DNA of 12,680 nt from positions 1-12,680 of the forward strand of contig JAJYWT010000025.1 in NCBI GenBank assembly GCA_021791345.1. The letters run 5' to 3'. Each line of letters begins with the position of its first letter. The stretch's first letter is position 1. The stretch comes from a bacterium. GTDB lineage: Bacteria; Chloroflexota; Dormibacteria; UBA8260; Bog-877. Shown here piece after piece: positions 1-6,468 of the stretch. The notes beneath the pieces are model-generated. The model ran no database searches. It was not told where the DNA came from and saw only the letters and a list, made by a program, of their open reading frames with translations. Made by a program: the position numbers and the translations under genes.

Positions 1-1
1 C

Positions 2-382
2 TATTTCGGGGGGGAGCTGGTCTTCCGCCAGGGGACGCAGGTCAACCGCAACGCCTTCACGGAAGGCCCCTCGGACTGGACTCCCGCGGTCCTCGAGTCG
101 GAGGTCCAGGAGGGCGTCATGACCACCGGCCAGATAGGTGATGCGAAGGTCGTCCTGACCAGGATCGGGGGCCAGGTTTGTGCCGCGGGCAACGTCTGCC
201 CCCACGCCGGTGGCCCCCTCTCCGAAGGCCGCCTGGAGGGGGAGGTGGTGACCTGCCCCTGGCACGGTTCGAAGTTCGACCTTAGGACCGGAAGGGTGCT
301 CTGGGGCCCGGCCACAACCCCCCTTCCCACCTACGAGGTGCGCCCGGGCGCCGAAGGCATGATCGAGGTGCGGGCCCGCTGA
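2..382 (+). CDS. DUF2231-Rieske [2Fe-2S] fusion protein, 3' part (5' end outside window)
   Basis: The reading frame is open to the left edge and ends at TGA 380-382, so the gene starts before the window. The first visible residues (YFGGELVFRQGTQVN) resemble the end of the last membrane helix of a DUF2231 domain. A Rieske ferredoxin-like domain follows. Its ligands are visible as CPH (visible residues 66 and 68) and CPWH (85 and 88), with the usual GPLSEG and FDLRTG surroundings. Such domains hold a 2Fe-2S cluster and pass single electrons; here the domain would be tethered to the membrane by DUF2231. The internal ATG at 119 begins at the Rieske domain but is not the likely start, because the upstream codons continue the protein. 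The redox partner cannot be told. The downstream sirtuin gene overlaps or abuts this stop, so the two are probably cotranscribed. Confidence 0.9.
   Translation, partial: YFGGELVFRQGTQVNRNAFTEGPSDWTPAVLESEVQEGVMTTGQIGDAKVVLTRIGGQVCAAGNVCPHAGGPLSEGRLEGEVVTCPWHGSKFDLRTGRVLWGPATTPLPTYEVRPGAEGMIEVRAR
365..381 (+). promoter_or_regulatory. Probable ribosome binding site and CTG start for the sirtuin
   Basis: GAGGTG lies at 365-370, followed by an 8-base spacer and CTG at 379-381. This CTG overlaps the TGA of the Rieske gene (CTGA), the geometry typical of translationally coupled genes. No ATG, GTG or TTG exists in the sirtuin frame between the in-frame stop at 283-285 and GTG 472. The codons from 379 to 471 nevertheless encode a plausible sirtuin N-terminal helix. 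A second in-frame CTG lies at 385. Initiation at CTG is inferred, not proven. Confidence 0.45.
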
Positions 383-471
383 GCCTGGATCCCCTGCCAG
401 AGGACACCGCCACCGAGTGCCAGCGCCGTCAGCTGGAGCGGGGCAGGGAACTGCTGGCGGCCGCCAGCCGG

Positions 472-1185
472 GTGTGCGTCCTGACCGGGGCAGGGATCTC
501 CACCGACTCCGGCATTCCCGACTTCCGCGGCCCCGAGGGGATCTGGACCCGGGATCCGGGCGCCGCCAGCCGGGCGACCCTCCGGTACTACCTCTCCAGC
601 CCCACAGTCCGGGCTGACACCTGGCGGCGGCGGGCCTTCGCCCCAGGGCCGGTCCCCCAGCCCAATCGAGGGCATCTGGCCCTGGTGGGGCTGGAGCGGC
701 AGGGCCGGCTGAGCTGCCTGGTCACCCAGAACGTGGATGGCCTACACCTCGCCGCCGGGACCGCGCCGGGCCTTCTGGTCGAGATCCATGGACACCTTCG
801 GGGATACCGCTGCCTGGGCTGCGGCCGGGAGGGGCAGATGGAGGAGGTGCTGGAGCGGGTGCGGCAAGGGGAGGCGGACCCGTCCTGCCCCGCCTGTGGT
901 GGAATCCTCAAGTCGGCGGCCATCTCCTTCGGCCAGCCGCTGGACGGCGAGGCGGTCCGAAGGGCCGAGGAGGCGGCCTGGGACTGCGATCTCTTCCTGG
1001 CCGTGGGGACCCGGCTTCAGGTTCAGCCAGCGGCCACCCTCCCCCTTCTGGCCCTGAGCCACGGGGCCGAGCTGCTGATCGTCAACCTGGAGCCCACCCG
1101 TCTGGACCGGAGGGCGGCGGCAGTGGTGCGAATGGGGACCTCCGAAGCCCTGCCTCTGCTGATCGGCAGCTCGGGCCGCACCTGA
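472..1185 (+). CDS. cobB: Sirtuin: NAD-dependent protein deacylase (Sir2/CobB family)
   Basis: Sirtuins remove acetyl or other acyl groups from lysines, using NAD and releasing nicotinamide and O-acyl-ADP-ribose. Numbered from GTG 472, the 237-residue frame shows GAGIS (6-10) and GIPDFRG for NAD binding, TQNVDGLH, the catalytic His106 in EIHG, and a four-cysteine zinc site (C114, C117, C139, C142). SFGQPL and GTRLQVQPA complete the Rossmann core. GTG 472 is the only standard start codon, but it lacks a Shine-Dalgarno sequence and falls right at the first beta strand. The 31 codons from CTG 379 encode a helix-like stretch (including LERGRELLAAASR) like that preceding this strand in many sirtuins, so the true product is probably about 268 residues. 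The gene is probably cotranscribed with the Rieske gene and converges on the HDAC-type gene with four bases between the stops. Natural targets are unknown; acyl-CoA synthetases are common ones. Confidence 0.93.
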   Translation: MCVLTGAGISTDSGIPDFRGPEGIWTRDPGAASRATLRYYLSSPTVRADTWRRRAFAPGPVPQPNRGHLALVGLERQGRLSCLVTQNVDGLHLAAGTAPGLLVEIHGHLRGYRCLGCGREGQMEEVLERVRQGEADPSCPACGGILKSAAISFGQPLDGEAVRRAEEAAWDCDLFLAVGTRLQVQPAATLPLLALSHGAELLIVNLEPTRLDRRAAAVVRMGTSEALPLLIGSSGRT

Positions 1186-1189
1186 GAGG

Positions 1190-2176
1190 TCAGGCCGAAG
1201 CACGCTCCTGACTGGGGACCGGCTCCAACCCGGCCAGGGCGAGGGCGCAGGACACGGCTGCGACCGGCATCTCCTGGAGGTCGTATCCCCCCTCGAGTAG
1301 GGCGGCGACCCTTCCCGGGCAGCTTTCGGCAGCCACCTCGGCAACCCTGGCCATGGCCAGCCCATATGAGGACCACCGCAGCCTGAATCCGGCCAGCGGG
1401 TCGCCGATCAGGGCGTCGAAGCCGAGACTGACCAGGATCAGCTCGGGTTGATGGCGTCGGACGGCCGGAAGGACGCGGGACTCCAGCTCCGCGAGCCAGA
1501 TCGGACCCTCGGTGCCGGCGGGAAGGGGAACGTTGACGGTGGTTCCGAAGCCGTCGCCCCCGCCGCGCTCCGAAGCCGCGCCGGTGCCAGGGTACAGCGG
1601 CCACTGGTGGAGCGAGGTGTAGAGCACCCGGGGGTCCTCCCAGAACACCTCCTGGGTGCCGTTCCCATGATGGACGTCCAGATCGAAGATTGCCACCCGC
1701 TCCACCCCCAGCCGCCTTTGGGCGTGCCTTGCCGCCAGAGCCAGGTTGTTGAAGAGGCAGAAGCCCATGGCCCGGTCCGGGGTGGCGTGGTGTCCCGGGG
1801 GCCGCACCAAGGCCAGGGAGGGGGTGGGAGACGGAGCGCAGGCCAGTTCAGCGGCCACCAGGGACGCGCCGACGGCGTCCAGGGCGATGTCGAAGGAGAA
1901 AGGTGTGCAGTAGGTGTCGGGGTCGATCCAGCCGCCACCCTCGAGGGAGAGGGCCTGAATCCGGTCGACGTGGCGGGGCAGGTGCACCAGCAGCAGGTCG
2001 TCCGGGTCTGCCCGGCGGGCGGAGCGCCAGCTCGCGGGGGGGATGAGCGGCTCCGAACGGAGCCCCGCCACGATGGCACGGAGCCGGTCTGGGGACTCCG
2101 GATGGCCCGGGCTCTCGTGGTCGAGGAAGATCTCGTCGTAGAGCAGGGCCAGCCCGGCCTCCCCCTCCCCCGCCAC
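1190..2176 (-). CDS. HDAC-like zinc deacetylase (AcuC / acetylpolyamine amidohydrolase superfamily)
   Basis: This 328-residue protein spans a full arginase/deacetylase-fold domain. Visible motifs are HPESPDR (25-31), RPPGHH (125-130, the His129-His130 pair), FCLFNN (139-144), [11 protein letters not shown] (165-175), YPGTG (195-199), SLGFDA (250-255) and EGGYDL (295-300). Asp167, His169 and Asp254 should bind zinc, and Tyr298 is the catalytic tyrosine, so the enzyme looks active. Family members hydrolyse N-acetyl-lysine in proteins or N-acetyl polyamines; the YPGTG and GFDA context resembles bacterial class II HDAC homologues, but the substrate cannot be fixed. The start is GTG 2174-2176, one base after the stop of the upstream YbjQ gene, with only a weak GGA/TAGG signal, so translation is probably coupled. 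It is the last gene of a four-gene minus-strand operon and meets the sirtuin gene tail to tail. Confidence 0.93.
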   Translation of the reverse strand: MAGEGEAGLALLYDEIFLDHESPGHPESPDRLRAIVAGLRSEPLIPPASWRSARRADPDDLLLVHLPRHVDRIQALSLEGGGWIDPDTYCTPFSFDIALDAVGASLVAAELACAPSPTPSLALVRPPGHHATPDRAMGFCLFNNLALAARHAQRRLGVERVAIFDLDVHHGNGTQEVFWEDPRVLYTSLHQWPLYPGTGAASERGGGDGFGTTVNVPLPAGTEGPIWLAELESRVLPAVRRHQPELILVSLGFDALIGDPLAGFRLRWSSYGLAMARVAEVAAESCPGRVAALLEGGYDLQEMPVAAVSCALALAGLEPVPSQERASA

Positions 2177-2177
2177 C

Positions 2178-2987
2178 CTACTGGTCCAGGGAGAGCACCA
2201 TCTGGGGCGCTGCGATGCGGTGGTCCTCCCGGGTGGGCTTGACCGCGGTCCCGACGGCGAAGAACTCGATCACGTGGCTTCCCCAGCCGTGGTTGTTCTC
2301 CTTGATCTGGGCCCCCACGATCCCCTCGGCGGAGACCTCCTCGGCCTCCCGCTGCATCCGCTCCATGGCCAGTTCCCGAGCGTCGTAGAGGGCCTGGGTG
2401 AAGTTGGGCATCTCCTGGTTCTGCCCGACCCGGCGCATCCACTGACCGAGCCCCTGGTGGGCCACGTGGTAGACGCAGGACCCCATCACCAGGGCCAGCG
2501 GGGCGTACCCGGCCTGGAGCAGGGTCCAGAAGTCCTGCCCGGAGAGGTCGGAGGTGAAGGGCTTGCCCTGGGGAGTGCGCATCGTCCCCTGGGCACTGCG
2601 CACAGCGGTGCCCACCGCCATGAACTCGGCCAGCCCCTGGCCCCACTCATATCGGTTGATGTCCAGGCGGACTCCCACGATCCCGTCCGCGCCCAGGACG
2701 TCGGCCTCCTCCTCCATCCGGCTCATGGCCAGCTCTCGGGCCTGGTACATCGCCTGGCTCAGCACCTGGAGCTCCTGGTTCTGCCCGTAGTTGGCCATCT
2801 GCATGCCTATGTGGTAGATGGAGCTACCCACGACCAGCCCCACCGGCTCGAACCCGGCCTCCTTCACAAGCAGGAACTCGGAGATCGAGAGGTCGCTGGT
2901 GAAGAGCTTGCGGTGGCCCTCGGTGCCACGCATCTCCTTGAGCCGGTTGACGGCGTCCTCGGGGATCAGGGGCTGCTGCTCGCTCAA
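2178..2987 (-). CDS. Double YbjQ-domain (UPF0145, putative heavy-metal-binding) protein A
   Basis: This 269-residue protein has two tandem copies of the YbjQ/UPF0145 domain at about residues 28-130 and 143-250. Each copy opens with FTSDLS (29-34 and 144-149). Each has a GSxxYH strand end (54-59 and 169-174), a QNQE element, a helix with ARELAM.RM, an (E/D)GIVG strand (101-105 and 221-225) and AVGTAV (124-129 and 244-249). The family is annotated as putative heavy-metal binding, but its biochemical role is not established. No signal peptide or membrane helix is seen, so it is probably cytoplasmic. The TTG at 2985-2987 is chosen because GGAGGAG lies five bases upstream; a longer open frame to 3320 only overlaps the gene before it. 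It sits 13 bases after the paralogous gene and one base before the HDAC-type gene, and its C-terminus (MVLSLDQ) resembles that of the paralogue. Confidence 0.85.
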   Translation of the reverse strand: MSEQQPLIPEDAVNRLKEMRGTEGHRKLFTSDLSISEFLLVKEAGFEPVGLVVGSSIYHIGMQMANYGQNQELQVLSQAMYQARELAMSRMEEEADVLGADGIVGVRLDINRYEWGQGLAEFMAVGTAVRSAQGTMRTPQGKPFTSDLSGQDFWTLLQAGYAPLALVMGSCVYHVAHQGLGQWMRRVGQNQEMPNFTQALYDARELAMERMQREAEEVSAEGIVGAQIKENNHGWGSHVIEFFAVGTAVKPTREDHRIAAPQMVLSLDQ

Positions 2988-2992
2988 GGTAT

Positions 2993-2999
2993 CTCCTCC
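2993..2999 (-). promoter_or_regulatory. Ribosome binding site that fixes the TTG start of YbjQ protein A
   Basis: On the minus strand GGAGGAG is followed by a five-base spacer (ATACC) and TTG at 2987. It fills most of the 13-base gap between the stop of the upstream gene (3001-3003) and this start. It is the strongest Shine-Dalgarno sequence in the operon. Confidence 0.8.
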
Positions 3000-3000
3000 A

Positions 3001-3915
3001 TCAACTAAGCGGGACGACCAGTCGCGGGGCGGGCGACGCGGCGACGCGCTCCCCCTCCCCCACCGCAGTGCCCAGCGCCACCCACTGCACGATCCGTCCC
3101 TGCACCTGCTCCGAGCCGGTCTGGTACTCCAGGATGTGGGACTCCAGCTCCACCCCGACCACCCCCTCACCCCCCAGAGCGGTGGCCTCCGCCGCCATCC
3201 GACCCCGGCTCTGGTGCTGGGCCAGGTGGAGCGCCCGAGTGAAGCTGGACACCTCCTGGTTGGACCAGCTCCCCATTCCACCCATGAGGCCCCCGAAGAA
3301 GGCCATCGCGGTCCAGGCACTGGCCCCCAGGGCCACCCCCAGGGGACGCTGCCCGGTCGTGGCCAGCTTGGCCATGTCCTGCCCGCTCAGCGTCGAGATG
3401 AAGGGGCCAGCGGCGGGGGCTGGGCCATCGCGGCGGACCGCGGTGCCCAGCACAGTGAACTCGGCCATCCCCTGAGCCCACTCCCAGCTGCGGATCACCA
3501 GCCGCACCCCGACCACCCCCTCCGCCCCCAGCCCCTCAGCCTCGCGCATCAGCCGGCCCAGGGCGAGGTGGCGAGCGTCGGTCAGGGCGCGGGTGAGTGG
3601 GAGGTTCTCCTGAGGCTCGGGCGGCACCCAGCCCATCCCCATGCCAAAGCGAGAGTAGCCCCCCTGGACCCACCCGATCTGGTACATGGAGCTGCCCATC
3701 ACCAGGGACAGGGGGCGATAGCCCAGCTGGCGCAGCGCTGCCAGCTCGTCCACGGAGAGGTCAGAGGTGAAGGCGGCCCGGGACTCGCGCTGGCGAGCGA
3801 TCCTCTCCTCGGCCTCGAGGGGGATGCCGCCTGCCTCCACCAGCCGGCGGCTGCGCTCAGCGCGCTGCAGCTCCTCGGGGGACGGCCCAGACTGCCCGCC
3901 ACGGAAGAACCGCAC
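3001..3915 (-). CDS. Double YbjQ-domain (UPF0145) protein B, paralogue of the next gene
   Basis: This 304-residue protein has a charged N-terminal stretch (residues 1-48, rich in Arg and Glu, probably helical) and then two YbjQ-type domains at about 49-161 and 171-285. Domain 1 keeps FTSDLS (49-54), GSSMYQIG (74-81), DARHLAL, AEGVVGVRL (131-139) and VLGTAV (155-160). Domain 2 is more divergent: FISTLS (172-177), a Gly/Met-rich hydrophobic stretch at 205-215 in place of the YH element, AQHQSRGRM instead of ARELAM.RM, then GEGVVGVEL and ALGTAV (280-285). Function is unknown; metal binding is only the family label. The GTG start (3913-3915) lies two bases after the stop of the 133-residue gene, without a strong Shine-Dalgarno sequence, suggesting translational coupling. 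The second domain of A and that of B share SGQD after the motif, so A and B probably arose by duplication of an already two-domain gene. Confidence 0.83.
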   Translation of the reverse strand: MRFFRGGQSGPSPEELQRAERSRRLVEAGGIPLEAEERIARQRESRAAFTSDLSVDELAALRQLGYRPLSLVMGSSMYQIGWVQGGYSRFGMGMGWVPPEPQENLPLTRALTDARHLALGRLMREAEGLGAEGVVGVRLVIRSWEWAQGMAEFTVLGTAVRRDGPAPAAGPFISTLSGQDMAKLATTGQRPLGVALGASAWTAMAFFGGLMGGMGSWSNQEVSSFTRALHLAQHQSRGRMAAEATALGGEGVVGVELESHILEYQTGSEQVQGRIVQWVALGTAVGEGERVAASPAPRLVVPLS

Positions 3916-3917
3916 TC

Positions 3918-4319
3918 TCAGCCCAAGAGCCGCTCGAGAGCGATCCGCCCCTCGGAGGTGGACTGGCCCTCGCGCACCAGCGCCCGGCTGAGCTCAGCAA
4001 GCCAGGTATCGACGGCCATCTCCTCGGTCTTGAGGGCGATCCCCCGCACCACCCGGACCCGGCGGGCCGCCACCGCCCCCTGCTCCCCGGCCACCTCGAA
4101 GCGGTCCTCCCCCAGCTGGATCAGGATCCGCCGGACCTGCTTGTTGCGGCGCAGCATCCCCCCCTGGTACTCCACCTTGACCCGGCCGGGAAGTGCCCCG
4201 GTGAACTTGCCGGCCATCACCTCAAGAAAGGTGGAGAGGTCGCGGGAGTCCGCCCGCAGCCCCGCGGCCAGCTGCTCGAAGTCGGGTTGGGAGTCCGGCG
4301 GGAAGCTCAGCTCTTCCAT
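3918..4319 (-). CDS. Protein of unknown function, 133 residues, first gene of the YbjQ-HDAC operon
   Basis: I do not recognise this protein. From ATG 4319 it has 133 residues, is soluble-looking, has no signal peptide, no membrane segment and no cysteine. A predicted helical start (FEQLAAGLRADSRDLSTFLE, residues 15-34) is followed by an apparent beta-rich middle with alternating hydrophobic residues (VKVEYQGG, RRILIQLGEDRFEV, RRVRVVRGIALK) and a C-terminal helical part ending ALERLLG. It leads an operon with two double-YbjQ proteins and an HDAC-type enzyme, two bases from the next start, so it probably works with the YbjQ proteins. A TTG at 4388 would add 23 residues, but those look unlike coding sequence and cover the promoter region; ATG 4319 has a TATATT hexamer shortly upstream. 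Confidence 0.72.
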   Translation of the reverse strand: MEELSFPPDSQPDFEQLAAGLRADSRDLSTFLEVMAGKFTGALPGRVKVEYQGGMLRRNKQVRRILIQLGEDRFEVAGEQGAVAARRVRVVRGIALKTEEMAVDTWLAELSRALVREGQSTSEGRIALERLLG

Positions 4320-4329
4320 CTGCCAGGGC

Positions 4330-4335
4330 AATATA
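4330..4335 (-). promoter_or_regulatory. Candidate -10 element for the minus-strand YbjQ-HDAC operon
   Basis: TATATT reads on the minus strand ten bases before ATG 4319, where no good Shine-Dalgarno sequence is present. Transcription starting about seven bases downstream would give a leader of only a few bases. The matching -35 position (about 4353-4359) has no clear consensus and overlaps an 11-base palindrome at 4354-4364. Confidence 0.4.
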
Positions 4336-4353
4336 CCGCCCCATCCTGCGCAA

Positions 4354-4364
4354 CCAGAATCTGG
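4354..4364. promoter_or_regulatory. Palindrome CCAGAATCTGG in the divergent promoter region (possible operator)
   Basis: This is a perfect 5-base-arm palindrome with a single central base. It lies where the -35 element of the minus-strand operon would be, between the two divergent transcription units. It could be a repressor or activator site. It is short and could also be chance. Confidence 0.25.
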
Positions 4365-4381
4365 GGAATTTGTCAAGCCCC

Positions 4382-4410
4382 TTCCCAAACGGCCCTCCAG
4401 TCCCTAATCT
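4382..4410 (+). promoter_or_regulatory. Candidate sigma70-type promoter for the APC permease
   Basis: TTCCCA (4382-4387, four of six matches to TTGACA) is separated by exactly 17 bases from TAATCT (4405-4410, a good -10). Transcription would start near 4417 and give a leader of about 75 bases before ATG 4491. The -10 is overlapped by one arm (AGTCCCTA, 4399-4406) of an inverted repeat. Confidence 0.4.
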
Positions 4411-4460
4411 TGCGGGCAACAGGGAATGGGGAGGGGCCGGTGTCCTAGGGACTCCTCCCC
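4399..4460 (+). repeat. Inverted repeats in the permease leader
   Basis: AGTCCCTA (4399-4406) and TAGGGACT (4446-4453) are a perfect 8-base inverted repeat spanning the putative -10 and the leader. Overlapping it, GGGGAGG (4428-4434) pairs with CCTCCCC (4454-4460). The two stems are mutually compatible only in part, so they may be alternative leader structures, or the first may be a protein-binding dyad. No T-run follows, so this is not an intrinsic terminator. Confidence 0.35.
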
Positions 4461-4475
4461 GGTGAGCAACGTGTA

Positions 4476-4483
4476 GGGAGGTG
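4476..4483 (+). promoter_or_regulatory. Ribosome binding site of the APC permease
   Basis: GGGAGGTG is followed by a seven-base spacer before ATG 4491. This supports that start rather than internal alternatives. Confidence 0.75.
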
Positions 4484-4490
4484 CCCAAGT

Positions 4491-6428
4491 ATGGCGACGG
4501 CGGTGAAACCCGACTACGACGCGTCGGATCGAAAGCTAGCCCGGACCATGTCGGTCTGGCAGCTCTTCTTCCTCTCCATGGGAGGGATCATCGGCTCCGG
4601 CTGGCTGTTCGCGGCCATCGCCTCGGCCTCCGTGGCCGGGCCGGGCGCGATCGTCTCCTGGATCGTGGGTGGCGTGCTGGTCCTCTTCGTTGCCCTCAAC
4701 TACGCTGAGGTCTCGGGGATGCTCCCCCGCAGCGGCGCTATCGTGCGCTACCCGCACCTGACCCACGGCGGCTACACCGGCTTCATCCTGGGCTGGACAT
4801 ATCTGCTCTCCGCGGTCTCCGTGCCGGCCATCGAGGCCGAGGCGGTGGTCACCTATGCCAGCTCCTACATCCACGGGATCGTCAACAGCAGCTCCGAGCT
4901 GACCTGGCCCTCCGGGATCCTCTTCGGGATCGGGCTGATGATCCTCTTCTTCATCATCAACTACGTGGGGATCCGCTTCCTCAGCCAGTTCAATGCCTTC
5001 GTCACCGGCTGGAAGTTCCTGATCCCCGGCCTGACCGTCATCTTTCTGCTGATCCTGGACCTTCACACCAAGAACTTCTCCGGTTATGGCGGCTTCTTCC
5101 CCCTCGGCACTCAGCCGGTTCTGGGGGCGGTGGCCAGCACCGGGATCGTCTTCTCCTACCTCGGCTTCCGCCAGGCGCTGGACTTCGGCGGTGAGGCTAA
5201 GAACCCCCAGCGGGACGTGCCCACCGCCACCATCCTGTCGGTCCTGGCCGGGATGGTCATCTACGTGCTGCTCCAGGTGGCCTTCACCGGCGGCATCAAC
5301 TGGGGCTTCTTCCACGTCCAGGCGGGAGACTGGGCCAAGCTGGCCGCCTCTGGCAGCGCCGCCGCCGACGCGCCCTTCTATGTCCTCATGAAGGGTGCCG
5401 GAACCGCTCTCCTGGGCGGGTTCGCCACCATCCTTCTGATCGACGCCTTCATCTCTCCCACCGGGACCGGCTACATCTACCTCGGGACCTCCTCCCGGAC
5501 GGTGTACGGGCTCTCGGTGGTGGGATACCTGCCCAAGCAGTTCCAGGAGGTCCTGGCCTCGACCAAGATCCCCTGGCTGGCGCTGGTGGCATCCACAGTC
5601 GTTGGCTGCCTCTTCTTCCTGCCACTCCCCAGCTGGTACACCCTGGTGGGGATCATCACCTCGGCCACGGTGCTCACCTACATCATGGGCGGCATCGGGC
5701 TTCCCATCCTGCGCCGCACCGCGGGCTCGCTGACCCGGCCCTTCCGCCTCTGGGGGGCGGAGATCCTGGCCCCGGTGGGCTTCATCGGCGCGGTCCTGAT
5801 CGTCTACTGGGCCGGGTTCTTCACCCTCGCCATCGTCTTCGCTGCGGTCTTCGTCGCCCTGCCCCTCTTCACCTGGTTCTACGCCCCCATGAAGGGCTGG
5901 ATCAGCACTGGGACCGGGCTCATCCTGGGGTTGGTGTTCCTGGTGCTCTGGATCATCGTCCAGCGCTGGGGTGCCTATGCCCTGACAGCTGCTCCGGCCA
6001 AGATCCCCCACCCCGGCTTCGGGGTCTTCTACTTCACCACCATCGTGCTGATCGGAGGCTTCACCGGCGCCCTCTGGTACCTCTCCAACGAGGAGGGGCG
6101 GAAAGCGGTCAGCAGCACCTGGTGGTTGATCTTCTTCCTCCTGGCGATGTTCGGGATCTCCTACTACGGATCCTATGGTGCGGCCGGGACCCCGGGGGCA
6201 CCGGCCACGGTTGGCATCCCCTTCCCCTCCGACCTCTTGGCGGTGATCATGGTCGGCCTGCTCGCCTACGGCTGGGCGGTGCACAGTGGGTACGAGACTG
6301 AGGAGATCGCCGCCATCGTCCTCAGCGGAACCGGCGTTGTGGGTGAGGGCCCGATCGCCCAGACGGGTGGCTACATGCCGCCCCAGGTGGGACCTGCCGC
6401 GAGCCCCAATCCGGACACCGGGAGCTGA
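4491..6428 (+). CDS. APC-family amino acid permease, long form (645 residues)
   Basis: This is an integral membrane transporter, probably importing amino acids or amines with protons. Helix 1 carries the unwound glycine motif GGIIGSGW (31-38), which in APC transporters binds the substrate backbone. The loop after helix 2 has AEVSGMLPRSGAIVRY (72-87). Helix 6 and the next loop have FSYLGFRQALDFGGEAKNPQRDVP (221-244 region), the classic APC signature. Around twelve hydrophobic segments fill residues 22-465. Beyond them lie further hydrophobic segments near 473-490, 511-530, 543-560 and 582-597 and a polar tail, so it is longer than typical 450-500 residue members. The SGAIVRYP and VPAIEAEAVV elements resemble permeases seen in archaea and deep bacterial lineages; that is a memory-based impression. 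ATG 4491 has a good Shine-Dalgarno sequence. The gene is followed by a strong terminator, so it is probably monocistronic. Confidence 0.93.
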   Translation: MATAVKPDYDASDRKLARTMSVWQLFFLSMGGIIGSGWLFAAIASASVAGPGAIVSWIVGGVLVLFVALNYAEVSGMLPRSGAIVRYPHLTHGGYTGFILGWTYLLSAVSVPAIEAEAVVTYASSYIHGIVNSSSELTWPSGILFGIGLMILFFIINYVGIRFLSQFNAFVTGWKFLIPGLTVIFLLILDLHTKNFSGYGGFFPLGTQPVLGAVASTGIVFSYLGFRQALDFGGEAKNPQRDVPTATILSVLAGMVIYVLLQVAFTGGINWGFFHVQAGDWAKLAASGSAAADAPFYVLMKGAGTALLGGFATILLIDAFISPTGTGYIYLGTSSRTVYGLSVVGYLPKQFQEVLASTKIPWLALVASTVVGCLFFLPLPSWYTLVGIITSATVLTYIMGGIGLPILRRTAGSLTRPFRLWGAEILAPVGFIGAVLIVYWAGFFTLAIVFAAVFVALPLFTWFYAPMKGWISTGTGLILGLVFLVLWIIVQRWGAYALTAAPAKIPHPGFGVFYFTTIVLIGGFTGALWYLSNEEGRKAVSSTWWLIFFLLAMFGISYYGSYGAAGTPGAPATVGIPFPSDLLAVIMVGLLAYGWAVHSGYETEEIAAIVLSGTGVVGEGPIAQTGGYMPPQVGPAASPNPDTGS

Positions 6429-6445
6429 CCGACTTCAGATCGACA

Positions 6446-6465
6446 GACGCCACCTAGGAGGCGTC
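6446..6465. repeat. Near-perfect 20-base palindrome before the terminator
   Basis: GACGCC (6446-6451) and GGCGTC (6460-6465) flank ACCTAGGA, itself holding the palindrome CCTAGG; only one position pair (A/A) fails to match. It starts 17 bases after the permease stop and ends three bases before the terminator stem. It may be a second stem protecting the mRNA end or a regulator site for the MFS gene. Confidence 0.4.
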
Positions 6466-6468
6466 CAG

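Noticed and set aside
2150..2176. CTG start with internal GGGGGAGGGGGAG for the HDAC-type gene
   Set aside because: The purine run lies in the first codons after GTG 2176 and could mimic a ribosome binding site for CTG nine codons in. The GTG one base after the upstream stop is the simpler choice.
2988..3320. Longer N-terminus for YbjQ protein A
   Set aside because: The frame is open to 3320, but this part overlaps the paralogous gene and reads as Arg/Trp/Ser-rich shadow sequence. The TTG at 2987 has GGAGGAG at the right distance.
4371..4376. Perfect TTGACA on the minus strand
   Set aside because: At 16-18 bases downstream the sequence is GTTGCG/TTGCGC, with no -10. The nearest TATATT is 35 bases away, too far to pair with it.
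4536..6284. A 582-residue open frame antisense to the permease
   Set aside because: Its product is a low-complexity run of Asp, Glu, Gly, His and Gln, the expected mirror of a GC-rich hydrophobic gene. The permease on the other strand has clear family motifs and a ribosome binding site.
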